A stretch of DNA of 64,000 bases from Paracoccus salsus (GTDB lineage Bacteria; Pseudomonadota; Alphaproteobacteria; Rhodobacterales; Rhodobacteraceae): the NCBI RefSeq assembly GCF_021556615.1, contig NZ_JAKGGD010000008.1, positions 41,714 through 105,713 of the forward strand, written 5' to 3'. Position 1 is the first letter of the stretch. Each line of letters opens with the position of its first letter. The notes under the pieces were generated by a model. The model made no database searches. It saw nothing but the letters and a program-made list of their open reading frames with translations, and was not told the origin of the DNA. This document shows, one piece after another, positions 8,256 to 16,176 of the stretch. The position numbers and the translations under genes were made by a program.

Positions 8256-8561
8256 TCAGATGCTGCAATCCAGGTCGAAGCGGGCAACGCCGGTGTCACC
8301 GGGGATGCGCGTCGTCATGCTGCCAGGGATCACCCTGCAGCCGGTCGCCAGAGCCGTCGCGCGCGCCATCGCCGCGGGCACGCGCGCGCGCTGCGGTCGG
8401 GTCAGATAGCCCATCCGGACGGTTTCGGCCTCGCTTCCCTTGGCGAAGACGACAAAATCCAGCCCGTCCACCCTCACCTCGTGGCGTGCGGCGCCCAGCA
8501 TGTCGGGCGATCCGCTGGCACAGGCGGACAGGAGCAGGACAAGAGGCAGAAGGCGGCGCAT
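8256..8561 (-). CDS. Putative small lipoprotein
   Basis: A 101-residue protein with an N-terminal lipoprotein signal (MRRLLPLVLLLSACASGSPD); the lipobox LLSAC puts the lipidated cysteine at residue 14. The mature part has one recognisable pattern, ALATGCRVIPGSMTTRIPGD, and ends FDLDCSI, so two cysteines could form a disulfide in the periplasm. The start at 8561 follows the signal peptide; an open frame extends further upstream without meaning. I do not know the family. It converges with the hydrolase gene, with 17 bp between the stop codons. Confidence 0.7.
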   Translation of the reverse strand: MRRLLPLVLLLSACASGSPDMLGAARHEVRVDGLDFVVFAKGSEAETVRMGYLTRPQRARVPAAMARATALATGCRVIPGSMTTRIPGDTGVARFDLDCSI

Positions 8562-8742
8562 CGCGCATTCGTCGCACGAGTTCGTTAAAAACAGCTTAAC
8601 CCGACAGCGACGCGACCGGCCGCCCCAGCCCCAGCCCCAGCCCCCAGCACGGATGATCGCTTCCTGACGGCAACGCTGCGCGCGACCTGCGAGCCTCGCC
8701 AAGCCAGCCGCATCGGAAGGGGCCGCCCGCTATCCGAAACGG

Positions 8743-9105
8743 CTAGCCGTTCTGCTGATCCTCAAGCCGTTCCGCCAGTGCCTCGGCGCGGGCCGCCAGT
8801 TCGGCCATGGCTTCCTTCAGGTCCGACGGGATGACCGGAACCTCGACGCGCGCCGGGTTCTGCTGCAACCGGTTCAGATGACGTTCGGCCTTCTCGGCGC
8901 GATCCTCCATCGTCGAATACCGGTCGGCCAGCATCAGCCCGGCCAGCAACAGCAGCCGCGGTTCGGGCATGCGCCCGGCCTGTTCGAGGATCTGCTGCGC
9001 TTCGCCGTCCAGCAGCGCGGCGGCGCGTTTCAGCAGGTTTTCCTCGCCGTCCTGCGCCCCCAGCCGGTATTCCTTGTGACCGATCGTGAAATCGACTTCC
9101 GCCAT
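8743..9105 (-). CDS. zapA: Cell division protein ZapA
   Basis: A 120-residue ZapA-family protein. The N-terminal globular domain has the family pattern (VDFTIGHKEYRLGAQDGEEN, then LLKRAAALLDGE), and a long coiled-coil helix fills the C-terminal half. ZapA binds FtsZ filaments and bundles them at midcell. The start codon directly abuts the stop codon of the upstream coiled-coil gene (TAG then ATG), so the two are almost certainly co-translated. It is slightly longer than E. coli ZapA through an acidic C-terminal tail. Confidence 0.9.
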   Translation of the reverse strand: MAEVDFTIGHKEYRLGAQDGEENLLKRAAALLDGEAQQILEQAGRMPEPRLLLLAGLMLADRYSTMEDRAEKAERHLNRLQQNPARVEVPVIPSDLKEAMAELAARAEALAERLEDQQNG

Positions 9106-9753
9106 CTACCTGTCCCCGTCCCTGACTTCCACGCCTTGCGGTCCACGGGGACCGTCCGGCGAATGATCGTCGTCGCCGGTCTCGTCCTCGGGCACGCCGG
9201 CGACGTCGCCCGTCACCTCGGGCAGAACGGCGTCATCGCCGGCGCGGGTTGCAATCCGCGCGCGATCCGCCGACGGCTCGTCCGCAAGCAGACGTTCCAG
9301 TTCGATCATGATGTCGCCCATCTGCGCGATTTCGGCCGCCCGCGCCGCCCTCAGCGCCTCGATCTCGGCCTCCAGCGCGGCACGGCCCGCATCCTCGGGC
9401 GCATCCACGCCCGAGGCCGCCTCGATCAATCTGCGGTTCGCCGCTGCCAGATCATCATTCGCGGCCGACAGGCGCGCGGCCTGTTGCCCGGCCGCGGTCA
9501 GCCTTGCCCGCGCCTCGGCCAGCGCAGCCTCCAGCGGGCCGCCGCGATCGGTCCGCAACGCCCCCAGCTCCCCGGCAAGGCGGGTGTTCTCGGATTCGAG
9601 ATCGGCAATCCGCGCCTGCAACATGCTCGCCGGTTCGGCTTCTTCCTGAAGCGTTGCGGCGGCGGCAGGTCGCCTGAGCCCGACCTCGAGCAGGTGGTCG
9701 ATGCGGTCAAGCGCGGCGCTGAGGCGCCGCTCGCTGACAGAGATATCGCTCAT
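9106..9753 (-). CDS. Coiled-coil protein upstream of zapA
   Basis: A 215-residue protein that is largely one long coiled coil. The helix runs roughly from residue 40 to 160, is rich in Ala, Glu, Arg and Leu, and contains LQARIADLESENTRLAGEL. It is followed by an acidic, disordered tail ending VEVRDGDR. No signal peptide or membrane segment is seen. I chose the start MSDISVSERRLSAALDRIDH at 9753 because AAAGGA lies 8 bp before it; the frame is open further upstream. It abuts zapA without any gap, which suggests a cell-division role such as a ZapA partner (compare ZapB), but this is inference from position. Confidence 0.75.
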   Translation of the reverse strand: MSDISVSERRLSAALDRIDHLLEVGLRRPAAAATLQEEAEPASMLQARIADLESENTRLAGELGALRTDRGGPLEAALAEARARLTAAGQQAARLSAANDDLAAANRRLIEAASGVDAPEDAGRAALEAEIEALRAARAAEIAQMGDIMIELERLLADEPSADRARIATRAGDDAVLPEVTGDVAGVPEDETGDDDHSPDGPRGPQGVEVRDGDR

Positions 9754-9929
9754 CGCGTCGGTCCTTTGATGGCCTCTGTCACGGTTTTGGCACCGCCCGC
9801 GGCATAAGACAAGAACGGGCGCGGAAAACGCTGCCCGTTCCGTTGGCTGCGGGCTGACTTTCAGGCGCGTTCTCGCCGTTCCGACACGCGTGGTCATCCG
9901 CGGCACCAGACGCACCGAATTCACGATCA

Positions 9930-10098
9930 GCACCGCCCACGAAAACGGGCGTCTTGTCCGGGCGCGGCTGACGCGGGCGATAAACGTGCCGGCGCGACCC
10001 TCGATGGTGTTCTGGCCGATCCGGTGGTCGGTCTCGAGGATCTCCGTCGCGCCCTCGGGCGTTGGAATGGCGTGTGCCACCTTGTCGGGCTCGGGCAT
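9930..10098 (-). pseudogene. Possible decayed BCCT-transporter N-terminus
   Basis: The 463 bp between the coiled-coil gene and hisB contain no convincing intact gene. On the minus strand an open frame begins [20 protein letters not shown] and continues [20 protein letters not shown]. This resembles the start of betaine/choline/carnitine transporters, where a Thr-Asp-Tyr-x-Ile/Val-Gly-Gln-Asp-Asn motif precedes the first membrane helix. Around 9960 the hydrophobic continuation (PVFVGGA, then VLIVNSV) is split between two reading frames, as after a frameshift. Nothing of the permease body follows. The call is weak and rests on visual resemblance only. Confidence 0.25.
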
Positions 10099-10163
10099 GG
10101 CCCTGGGCGGGAATTTCCCGCTGAGAACCTCGCCGGGACGCTGTTCCGAAATTCAGCGGCATC

Positions 10164-10192
10164 TTGGCGGATCGCCTGCATCGGCCTATAAG
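10164..10192 (+). promoter_or_regulatory. Sigma-70-like promoter of hisB
   Basis: TTGGCG (10164-10169) and TATAAG (10187-10192) are separated by exactly 17 bp. The -10 box lies inside the palindrome CGGCCT-ATA-AGGCCG (10182-10196), which could be an operator. A Shine-Dalgarno (GAAAGGA) follows before the hisB ATG. Confidence 0.55.
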
Positions 10193-10216
10193 GCCGGCGC
10201 GACGAAAGGAATTCCG

Positions 10217-10804
10217 ATGCGTATTGCCACGATCACCCGCAACACGGCCGAGACGCAGATCGAGGTCACGCTGAATCTTGACGGCAGCGGTGCCTATGAC
10301 AACCAGACTGGCGTGGGCTTTTTCGATCACATGCTGGATCAGTTGTCGCGGCATTCGCTGATCGACATGACGATCCGCGCGACGGGCGACCTGCATGTGG
10401 ACGACCACCACACCGTCGAGGACACCGGCATCGCCATCGGTCAGGCGCTGACCCGCGCGCTTGGCGACAAGAAGGGCATCCGGCGCTATGGCGGCTTCCT
10501 GCTGGCAATGGACGATTCGCTGGTCCGCGCCGCGCTGGACCTGTCAGGGCGGCCCTATCTGGTCTGGAACGTCGGCTTCCCGACCGAAAGGATCGGCAGC
10601 TTCGATACCCAGCTTGTGCGCGAGTTCTTCCAGGCGCTGTCCACGCATGGCGGCATCAGCCTGAACGTCGCGCGGCTGGATGGCATCAACAGCCACCACA
10701 TCGCCGAGGCCGCCTTCAAGGCGGTCGCCCGGGCGCTGCGCGAGGCGGTCGAGCCCGATCCGCGCATGTCGGGCGTGCTGCCCTCGACCAAGGGCGCGCT
10801 GTAG
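10217..10804 (+). CDS. hisB: Imidazoleglycerol-phosphate dehydratase HisB
   Basis: A 195-residue monofunctional HisB that dehydrates imidazole glycerol phosphate to imidazole acetol phosphate in histidine synthesis. The metal-binding repeats are clear: [13 protein letters not shown] and [11 protein letters not shown] in the first half, and [13 protein letters not shown] with [18 protein letters not shown] in the second. The length is standard. The ATG at 10217 follows GAAAGGA by about 7 bp. hisH starts immediately after the stop codon (TAG then ATG), so the two form an operon. Confidence 0.97.
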   Translation: MRIATITRNTAETQIEVTLNLDGSGAYDNQTGVGFFDHMLDQLSRHSLIDMTIRATGDLHVDDHHTVEDTGIAIGQALTRALGDKKGIRRYGGFLLAMDDSLVRAALDLSGRPYLVWNVGFPTERIGSFDTQLVREFFQALSTHGGISLNVARLDGINSHHIAEAAFKAVARALREAVEPDPRMSGVLPSTKGAL

Positions 10805-11434
10805 ATGCATGTCGCCCTGATCGACTATGACAGCGGGAATCTGCATTCGGCCGAGAAGGCGTTCCAGAAGATGGGCCGCGATCTTGATGCGCGGATCGAC
10901 GTGACCTCGGACCCCGAGATTGCCGCCCGCGCCGACCGGATCGTGCTGCCGGGCGACGGCGCATTTCCGGCCTGCCGCGCGGCACTGGGCGAGGTCGACG
11001 GCATGGCCGAGGCGCTGCGAGAGGCCGTGCTGAAACGCGGCGTACCCTTCATCGGCATCTGCGTCGGGATGCAGATGCTGGCGACGACGGGGCATGAATA
11101 TCGCCGGACGGCGGGGCTTGACTGGATCGCTGGCGAGGTGGAGGCCATCGATGCGCCGGGACTGAAGGTCCCGCATATGGGCTGGAACGATCTCGTCATC
11201 GACCGCCCGCACCCGGTGCTCGAGGGCATCTCGACGGGCGATCATGCCTATTTCGTCCATAGCTGGCAGTTTCGCGTGGCCGATCCGGCGCATCGACTGG
11301 CGCATGTGGATTACGGCCAGCCGGTGACGGCGGTGGTCGGCCGCGACAACATCGTCGGCACCCAGTTCCACCCCGAGAAATCGCAGGCCGTCGGGCTGCG
11401 GCTGATCGCGAATTTCCTGAACTGGAGGCCGTGA
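10805..11434 (+). CDS. hisH: Imidazole glycerol phosphate synthase subunit HisH
   Basis: A 209-residue class I glutamine amidotransferase. The oxyanion loop and nucleophile are in PFIGICVGMQMLA (Cys in GICVGMQ), and the His/Glu of the triad lie in TQFHPEKSQ. HisH supplies ammonia to HisF, which makes imidazole glycerol phosphate and AICAR. hisF and hisA, which often follow in this group of bacteria, are not downstream here and must lie elsewhere. The stop codon overlaps a possible ATG (TGATG) of the broken reading frame that follows. Confidence 0.97.
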   Translation: MHVALIDYDSGNLHSAEKAFQKMGRDLDARIDVTSDPEIAARADRIVLPGDGAFPACRAALGEVDGMAEALREAVLKRGVPFIGICVGMQMLATTGHEYRRTAGLDWIAGEVEAIDAPGLKVPHMGWNDLVIDRPHPVLEGISTGDHAYFVHSWQFRVADPAHRLAHVDYGQPVTAVVGRDNIVGTQFHPEKSQAVGLRLIANFLNWRP

Positions 11435-11594
11435 TGGCCGACCCCGGCGCCGTCTCAGAGGCGCGCAGGGGCGGCTGCGTTCCAGGCTCGGCCAGTTCTG
11501 GCGCAACGATCCGCCGCCGGACTGGAACGACGTTGCGGGCGCGGCTGCACAGGATATGATCGCAGCCGAAGGATCGCTGGACCACGAGAGGCGT
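11434..11594 (+). other. Coding-like leader with apparent -1 frameshift
   Basis: An ATG at 11434 overlaps the hisH stop (TGATG) and has a good GGAGG Shine-Dalgarno 6-9 bp before it. It reads MADPGAVSEARRGG and would then continue for about 30 codons without resemblance to anything. A shift of -1 in the AGGGGCGG run near 11463 gives instead RLRSRLGQFWRNDPPPDWND and then joins the esterase frame in phase without a stop. Either a base is missing (real or sequencing error), or the esterase has a longer cytoplasmic N-terminus. It could also be a leftover of a gene that once followed hisH. Confidence 0.4.
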
Positions 11595-12755
11595 ATGTCC
11601 GTCACGGCTACATGGGTCGCGCTGCCGGCGCTCGCCTCGGCGGGACTTTTCGTGCTTGGCCTCATCGCGGCGCAGGCTCCGCGCGCGGCCGAGGGACCGG
11701 TGCCGCAGGTGCAGCCTGGACAGCACGCGCCCGCCGGCATGGACGCCCGGTTTGAGCCCGGCGCGCGTCCAGACCCGCAGATGGTGCTGCTGCACGCCCA
11801 TGTGACCGGCCGCGCCAGCCTGCGACCGGACGGTTACATCCATCAATGGCCGGCCTTTCGCGCCAGCGCCCGGTTCACGGGTCCCCGGATCGCGCTGGCG
11901 ATCGATGATGCCGCCAACCGCTATCGCATCACCGTGGACGAGGCGACCGTGATGCTGACACGGCCAGGCGAGGGGCTTTTGTGGATCGACGGGCTGGGCC
12001 GCGGAGAGCACCGGATCAGCATCGAGAAGCTGAGCGAGACGCTGGAGCCCGCAAGGTTCGGCGGCTTCTTCCTGCCCGCCGGGGGAACCGCGCTGCCGCC
12101 GCTCGCCAGCGCACCCCTGATCGAGTTCGTGGGCGATTCGGACACCGTCGGTTACGGCAACACCGCGCCCGGACGCGACTGCACGGCGGAACAGCAATAT
12201 CTGGCGACCGATACCTCGAAAGCCTACGGTCCGCTGACGGCGCGCGCGTTGGGGGCGGATTACCGCGTCGTCGCCAAATCGGGGATCGGGCTGATCCGCA
12301 ATCTGGGCGGCGACACCGATGTGACCATGCGTGATCTCTATGACCTCGCCGTTCCGGCCTTGCCCGACGCGCCCCGCGCACCGGAACCGGCAGCCGACGC
12401 CGTGGTGATCGGCCTCGGCTCGAACGATTTCGCCAGGCCTTCCGACGCTGACGACAGTCGCGAGGCGACGCTGCGCTTTCAACGCGCGTTCTCGGCGGCC
12501 CTGCTTGACTTCATGCATGCTCGCCGGGCCGAGGCCCCGGATGCGCGGATCGTGCTGCTGGTGTTCGGCGAATACGGCAGAAATCTGGTAGACGCGCACC
12601 GTCAGGCTCGCGACGAATTCGCGGCCGCGGGCGATCACGCCGATCTGGTCGTGTTGCCGGAACTGGCGCGCACAGCCTGCCACTGGCATCCGTCGCTGAA
12701 CGACCATCAGGTCATCGCGATGACGCTGACTGGACTGCTGCGATCGCCACCCTGA
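11595..12755 (+). CDS. SGNH/GDSL esterase, CE2-like
   Basis: A 386-residue protein, with start MSVTATWVALP chosen at 11595 after a GAGAGG site. A hydrophobic N-terminal segment (residues 6-27) is a signal anchor or uncleaved signal, so it acts outside the cytoplasmic membrane. A beta-rich jelly-roll-like part (about 50-170) precedes an SGNH hydrolase domain. Block I is FVGDSDTVGYGN with Ser182; block III is GLGSNDF; the block V histidine is in CHWHPSLNDHQ (His363/His365). This two-domain order matches carbohydrate esterase family 2 acetyl-esterases. It is followed by GT61 and the acyl-ligase/ACP block, so it may remove acyl groups from a glycan. An ATG at 11556 is also in frame. Confidence 0.75.
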   Translation: MSVTATWVALPALASAGLFVLGLIAAQAPRAAEGPVPQVQPGQHAPAGMDARFEPGARPDPQMVLLHAHVTGRASLRPDGYIHQWPAFRASARFTGPRIALAIDDAANRYRITVDEATVMLTRPGEGLLWIDGLGRGEHRISIEKLSETLEPARFGGFFLPAGGTALPPLASAPLIEFVGDSDTVGYGNTAPGRDCTAEQQYLATDTSKAYGPLTARALGADYRVVAKSGIGLIRNLGGDTDVTMRDLYDLAVPALPDAPRAPEPAADAVVIGLGSNDFARPSDADDSREATLRFQRAFSAALLDFMHARRAEAPDARIVLLVFGEYGRNLVDAHRQARDEFAAAGDHADLVVLPELARTACHWHPSLNDHQVIAMTLTGLLRSPP

Positions 12756-12874
12756 TCCGCAGCGCGCAGGACAGCGGATCGGCCGCGCCTGTCCAGGCAG
12801 CCGTTTCAGCGCCGGCATCTGGCCGTTCAGGCCGATGCGATCCAGGGCGTGATGGTAATCGAAGGACCCCGCCG

Positions 12875-13921
12875 ATGCAGACGACATCCCTGCGCCATCT
12901 GGCAAGCAAACTGCGTCGCATGGCTGGCAGGCGGCCAGGGACGCTGACCGATCATGCGGTCGAGACATGGCAGATCAGCCCGGCGGAAACGCGGCCGGTT
13001 CCACCGGTCATCTGCCTGCCCGGTCAGGCGGAACGGATCACGCGCACCGCATTCGCGCCGCTCGACGTGGTCCTGCGATCGCTGCGTGGCGATCCCGCGG
13101 AGCACATTCCCGCGACGATCGGATACCGGCTGCGCGACGTCGATTTCGTCGATGGCGTGCTGTATTCGGGGAAGGCCGAGCTTCACCTGCGGCGACAAAC
13201 GCGATACGCGCTGAGGCGTCGCAGGCCGGATCGCAGCCTGTCCGGCGCGCTCTACGAGACATGGGTCGGAAATCGCTGGTTCGGCAACTGGTTGCTGGAC
13301 GACTGCCTCAGCTACCGGCTGGCCGAACAGGCCGGTCACCCGGTCACCTCGATGCCGGAGCGCGGCGGGCATGTACCGCGCTACGAGCAACTGCTGTCGA
13401 TGGCGCCCGAGCGGATCGGCGACGTGCATTTCGATGAACTGATCCTGTTCGACGATCATCACAACAATCGCGGTCGGATCGCGCGCGCCCAGGACATGCG
13501 GCGACGATTGCTGAGCGGCAGGACGCCGCAGCCGAATCCTGGCGTGTTCCTGTATCGCGGCCGCAGCGGCGATGCGCGAATCCTTGAAAACGAGGACGAG
13601 ATCGCCGGGAAACTGCAGGCGCAATACGGCTTTCGCGTGATGTTCCCCGAGGATCACACGGTTGACGAGTTGCTGGACGCCTGCGGCGCGACACGCGTCG
13701 TCGCGGGGATCGAGGGAAGCCAGCTCAACCACGGATTGGCCGCCATGCCGCCCGGCGGCACCTTGCTGACCATCCAGCCGGCCGACCGCACCACCACCGC
13801 GATGAAGCTTCTGACCGACCGCTGGCAGCAGCGTTTCGCGCTGCTGGTTGGCACCGGGACGGCCGGTTCCTTCCGGATCGCGTGGGATGAAGTCCAGCGC
13901 ACGCTGGCGCTGATCCTGTAG
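12875..13921 (+). CDS. Glycosyltransferase family 61 protein
   Basis: A 348-residue protein with the DUF563/GT61 pattern. ETWVGNRWFGNWLLDDC in the middle and VAGIEGSQLNHGLAAMPPGG near the C-terminus are typical of the bacterial members, several of which act on capsule or lipopolysaccharide. No membrane segment or signal is seen, so it is probably cytoplasmic. A GAAGGA site precedes the ATG at 12875. The donor and acceptor cannot be predicted. It sits between the CE2-like esterase and the acyltransferase-ligase-ACP block on the same strand, which suggests a surface-glycan pathway. Confidence 0.8.
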   Translation: MQTTSLRHLASKLRRMAGRRPGTLTDHAVETWQISPAETRPVPPVICLPGQAERITRTAFAPLDVVLRSLRGDPAEHIPATIGYRLRDVDFVDGVLYSGKAELHLRRQTRYALRRRRPDRSLSGALYETWVGNRWFGNWLLDDCLSYRLAEQAGHPVTSMPERGGHVPRYEQLLSMAPERIGDVHFDELILFDDHHNNRGRIARAQDMRRRLLSGRTPQPNPGVFLYRGRSGDARILENEDEIAGKLQAQYGFRVMFPEDHTVDELLDACGATRVVAGIEGSQLNHGLAAMPPGGTLLTIQPADRTTTAMKLLTDRWQQRFALLVGTGTAGSFRIAWDEVQRTLALIL

Positions 13922-13940
13922 TTTTGGACAATTTGGCTGC

Positions 13941-13952
13941 ATTGGAACCAAT
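13941..13952. promoter_or_regulatory. Short palindrome ATTGGAACCAAT
   Basis: A 12-bp palindrome (ATTGG-AA-CCAAT) lies in an AT-richer patch between the GT61 gene and the acyltransferase gene. It could be an operator for the four-gene block that follows. Short palindromes arise by chance, so confidence is low. Confidence 0.25.
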
Positions 13953-14014
13953 ATGCGCTTGAAAAGACTGGTCGCCCCGGTCATTTTTGCCGCGCCCCGT
14001 GGGGTGTGTCCCGC

Positions 14015-14602
14015 ATGGAAGGTGTGAACCTTCCGATCATGTTGTCAGTTCGGAGTGTTCGGCCCGTGTGGCATGATATTCGCAAGGATTTTGAACGGCA
14101 TGGCCGCCGAATCTCTGATCCGGCCTTCGTCTCCCTGGCGGTCTATCGCTATGGGCGGTGGGCGATGCAGCGTCAGAACCGGGTCGGACGCTGGTTCGCG
14201 AACAAGCTTTACGGGCTGTTCTGCATCTTCATCCTGAATGTCACCAAGGTCTGGATTCCACCGACCGTGACGCTGGGCGAGGGTTTTCACATCATCCATG
14301 CCGAAGGGTCACTGTCGATCCACCCCGAAGTGGTCATCGGCGATCGCTGCGGGGTCATGCATAACGTGACGATCGGCACCAATATGGGACCGGGCGCGCC
14401 CAGGATCGGCGATGACGTGTTCATCGGCGTCAACGCGACCGTGCTGGGGCGCATCCGGATCGGCGACCGGGTCCGGATCGGGGCCAATACCGCGGTCAGC
14501 ACCAATGTCCCCGACGACAGCATCGTGATCGGCTCGCCCGCGCGCATCTTTCCGAACCTGCCGATCTTCGCGCAGAAAAAGAAGAAGGATGGCGGCGCAT
14601 GA
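14015..14602 (+). CDS. Left-handed beta-helix acyltransferase (CysE-like)
   Basis: A protein of 195 residues if the ATG at 14015 is used; GTG 14006 and ATG 14039 (MLSVRSVRPVWHDIRKDFER) are alternatives. An N-terminal helical part resembling serine acetyltransferases is followed by hexapeptide repeats: GEGFHIIHAEGSLSIHPEV, GVMHNVTIGTNMGPGAPRIG and GDDVFIGVNATVLGRIRIG. The end is lysine-rich (QKKKKDGGA). The fold uses acetyl- or acyl-CoA, or acyl-ACP, as donor. It overlaps the ligase gene by 4 bp (ATGA), so its substrate is probably made or used by the ligase-ACP-decarboxylase trio rather than being serine for cysteine synthesis; a normal cysK lies elsewhere in the window. Confidence 0.75.
   Translation: MEGVNLPIMLSVRSVRPVWHDIRKDFERHGRRISDPAFVSLAVYRYGRWAMQRQNRVGRWFANKLYGLFCIFILNVTKVWIPPTVTLGEGFHIIHAEGSLSIHPEVVIGDRCGVMHNVTIGTNMGPGAPRIGDDVFIGVNATVLGRIRIGDRVRIGANTAVSTNVPDDSIVIGSPARIFPNLPIFAQKKKKDGGA
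14017..14034 (+). promoter_or_regulatory. Hairpin at acyltransferase start region
   Basis: GGAAGGT and ACCTTCC form a perfect 7-bp stem with a 4-nt loop (GTGA), ending 4 nt before the ATG at 14039. The left arm looks like a Shine-Dalgarno sequence. If translation starts at 14039, the hairpin could mask it; if at 14015, the hairpin is inside the coding region. Confidence 0.3.
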
Positions 14603-16176
14603 TCCCCGGCGCAGAGGCCTCGATCTGGCGGCTGCTGGCCGACAACCTGCCGCGTCGCGCCGAAAAGACCGCGCTGATCGACGCCTCGCGGCAGGCCAGC
14701 TATGGCGAGGTGCTGGCCGAGGCTGACCGCGTCGCCGGCTGGCTGACTTCGCAGGGCATCGCGCCGGGCGACCGGGTGATCGTGCATCTTCGCAAGGGCA
14801 TCGACGAGGTGGCGGCGATGTTCGGTGCCTGGAAGATCGGAGCGGTCGTCGTCAATGTGAACCATCAGTGGACAGCCGCGCAGCTGGCCTATGTCGCTCA
14901 GGATTGCCGGGCCCGCGCGGCGATCCTTGCGGCGCCGGTGCTGAAGGCCCTTGGCGCCGACCCGCTGCCCGGATCGATCGAACATCTGCTGGTCCAGGGA
15001 CGCGCGGCGTCGCTGCCCGCGAACGCGACCTTGTGGGACGATCTGGTTGCCGGCGAGTCGCCCGAATTCTTCCCCGATCCCGGCGATCTGGCCGCGATCA
15101 TCTATACGTCCGGCTCGACCGGCAGGCCCAAGGGGGTGATGCTGAGCCATCGCAACATCCGCGTGGGTGCGATCTCGGTCAGCGACTATCTCGGCCTCAA
15201 GGACGATGACCGGCTCTTGTCGGTGCTTCCCTACAGCTTCGACGCCGGGCTGAACCAGCTGACCGACGCCTTCCTGCTGGGCGCGACGGTCATCCACCAA
15301 CCGGTGTCCATGCCGTCCGAGGTCGTGCGGATGGCCGTCCTGCACGAAGCCACGACCATCGCCGGCGTCCCGCCGCTGTGGAACCAGGTGGTCCGCTATC
15401 TGGCCGATGCGGGAATCGCGCTGCCCGCCCTGCGCCGCGTCACCAATACCGGCGGCAAGATCCCCCCGAACATCCTGGAATTGATGCCGCAGGTCTTTCC
15501 CGGCGCGGACATCTATCTGATGTATGGCCTGACCGAGGCCTTCCGCTCGACCTATCTGCCGCCCGCGAAATTCGCCCGCAAGATGGGCTCGATCGGACGC
15601 GCAATACCCAACGCCCGGATCTTCGTCGTTAAGCATGGCGAGGGAATTGCCGGCCCCGGGGAACAGGGGGAACTGGTCCATGGTGGACCGCTGGTGAGCC
15701 TGGGCTACTGGGAACGGCCCGAACTGACCGCCGAAAAGATCCGCGTGCTGCCGGAACTGCGCGACCATCTGGGCGACGCGCCGGTGGTCTGCTCGGGCGA
15801 TCTTGTCCGCCTGGACGAGGACGGCGACCTGTGGTTCGTGAGCCGCATGGACGACATGATCAAGACGCAGGGGTTCCGCCTGTCGCCGACCGAGGTCGAG
15901 GATATCGTTTCCCAGTCCGGGATCGTCACCGATGTCGTGGCCTTCGGGGTCGAGGACGACGATGCCGGACAGGTCGTCCATGTCGCGGCCTGCCTGATCG
16001 GCGATGCGGACAGCCTCGCCCTGATGGCGCATTGTCGCCGCAACATGGCGCATTACATGGTTCCGCGTCACGTCCATGCATGGCAGGGTGCCATGCCGCG
16101 CACCGCCAGCGGCAAGCTGGACCGACCCAACATCATCGCCGCTGCCAAGGCGGCTCACCAGAAGGACATTGCATGA
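14599..16176 (+). CDS. AMP-forming acyl/aminoacyl ligase
   Basis: A 525-residue member of the acyl-adenylating superfamily. The phosphate-binding A3 motif is IIYTSGSTGRPKG (about residues 168-179), followed by MYGLTEAFRST (A5), CSGDLVRLDEDG (A7), and the C-terminal lysine in ASGKLDRPN (A10). It activates a carboxylate as an adenylate and transfers it to a thiol. The next gene encodes a carrier protein overlapping by 4 bp, so transfer to that ACP is more likely than to CoA. It resembles the ligases of exosortase-A-linked exopolysaccharide loci, but no exosortase gene lies in the window. The substrate cannot be read from sequence. Confidence 0.85.
   Translation: MIPGAEASIWRLLADNLPRRAEKTALIDASRQASYGEVLAEADRVAGWLTSQGIAPGDRVIVHLRKGIDEVAAMFGAWKIGAVVVNVNHQWTAAQLAYVAQDCRARAAILAAPVLKALGADPLPGSIEHLLVQGRAASLPANATLWDDLVAGESPEFFPDPGDLAAIIYTSGSTGRPKGVMLSHRNIRVGAISVSDYLGLKDDDRLLSVLPYSFDAGLNQLTDAFLLGATVIHQPVSMPSEVVRMAVLHEATTIAGVPPLWNQVVRYLADAGIALPALRRVTNTGGKIPPNILELMPQVFPGADIYLMYGLTEAFRSTYLPPAKFARKMGSIGRAIPNARIFVVKHGEGIAGPGEQGELVHGGPLVSLGYWERPELTAEKIRVLPELRDHLGDAPVVCSGDLVRLDEDGDLWFVSRMDDMIKTQGFRLSPTEVEDIVSQSGIVTDVVAFGVEDDDAGQVVHVAACLIGDADSLALMAHCRRNMAHYMVPRHVHAWQGAMPRTASGKLDRPNIIAAAKAAHQKDIA

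Noticed and set aside
9890..10216. Upstream extension of hisB
   Set aside because: The frame is open, but HisB proteins begin at the [10 protein letters not shown] start, which has a good Shine-Dalgarno and promoter just before it.
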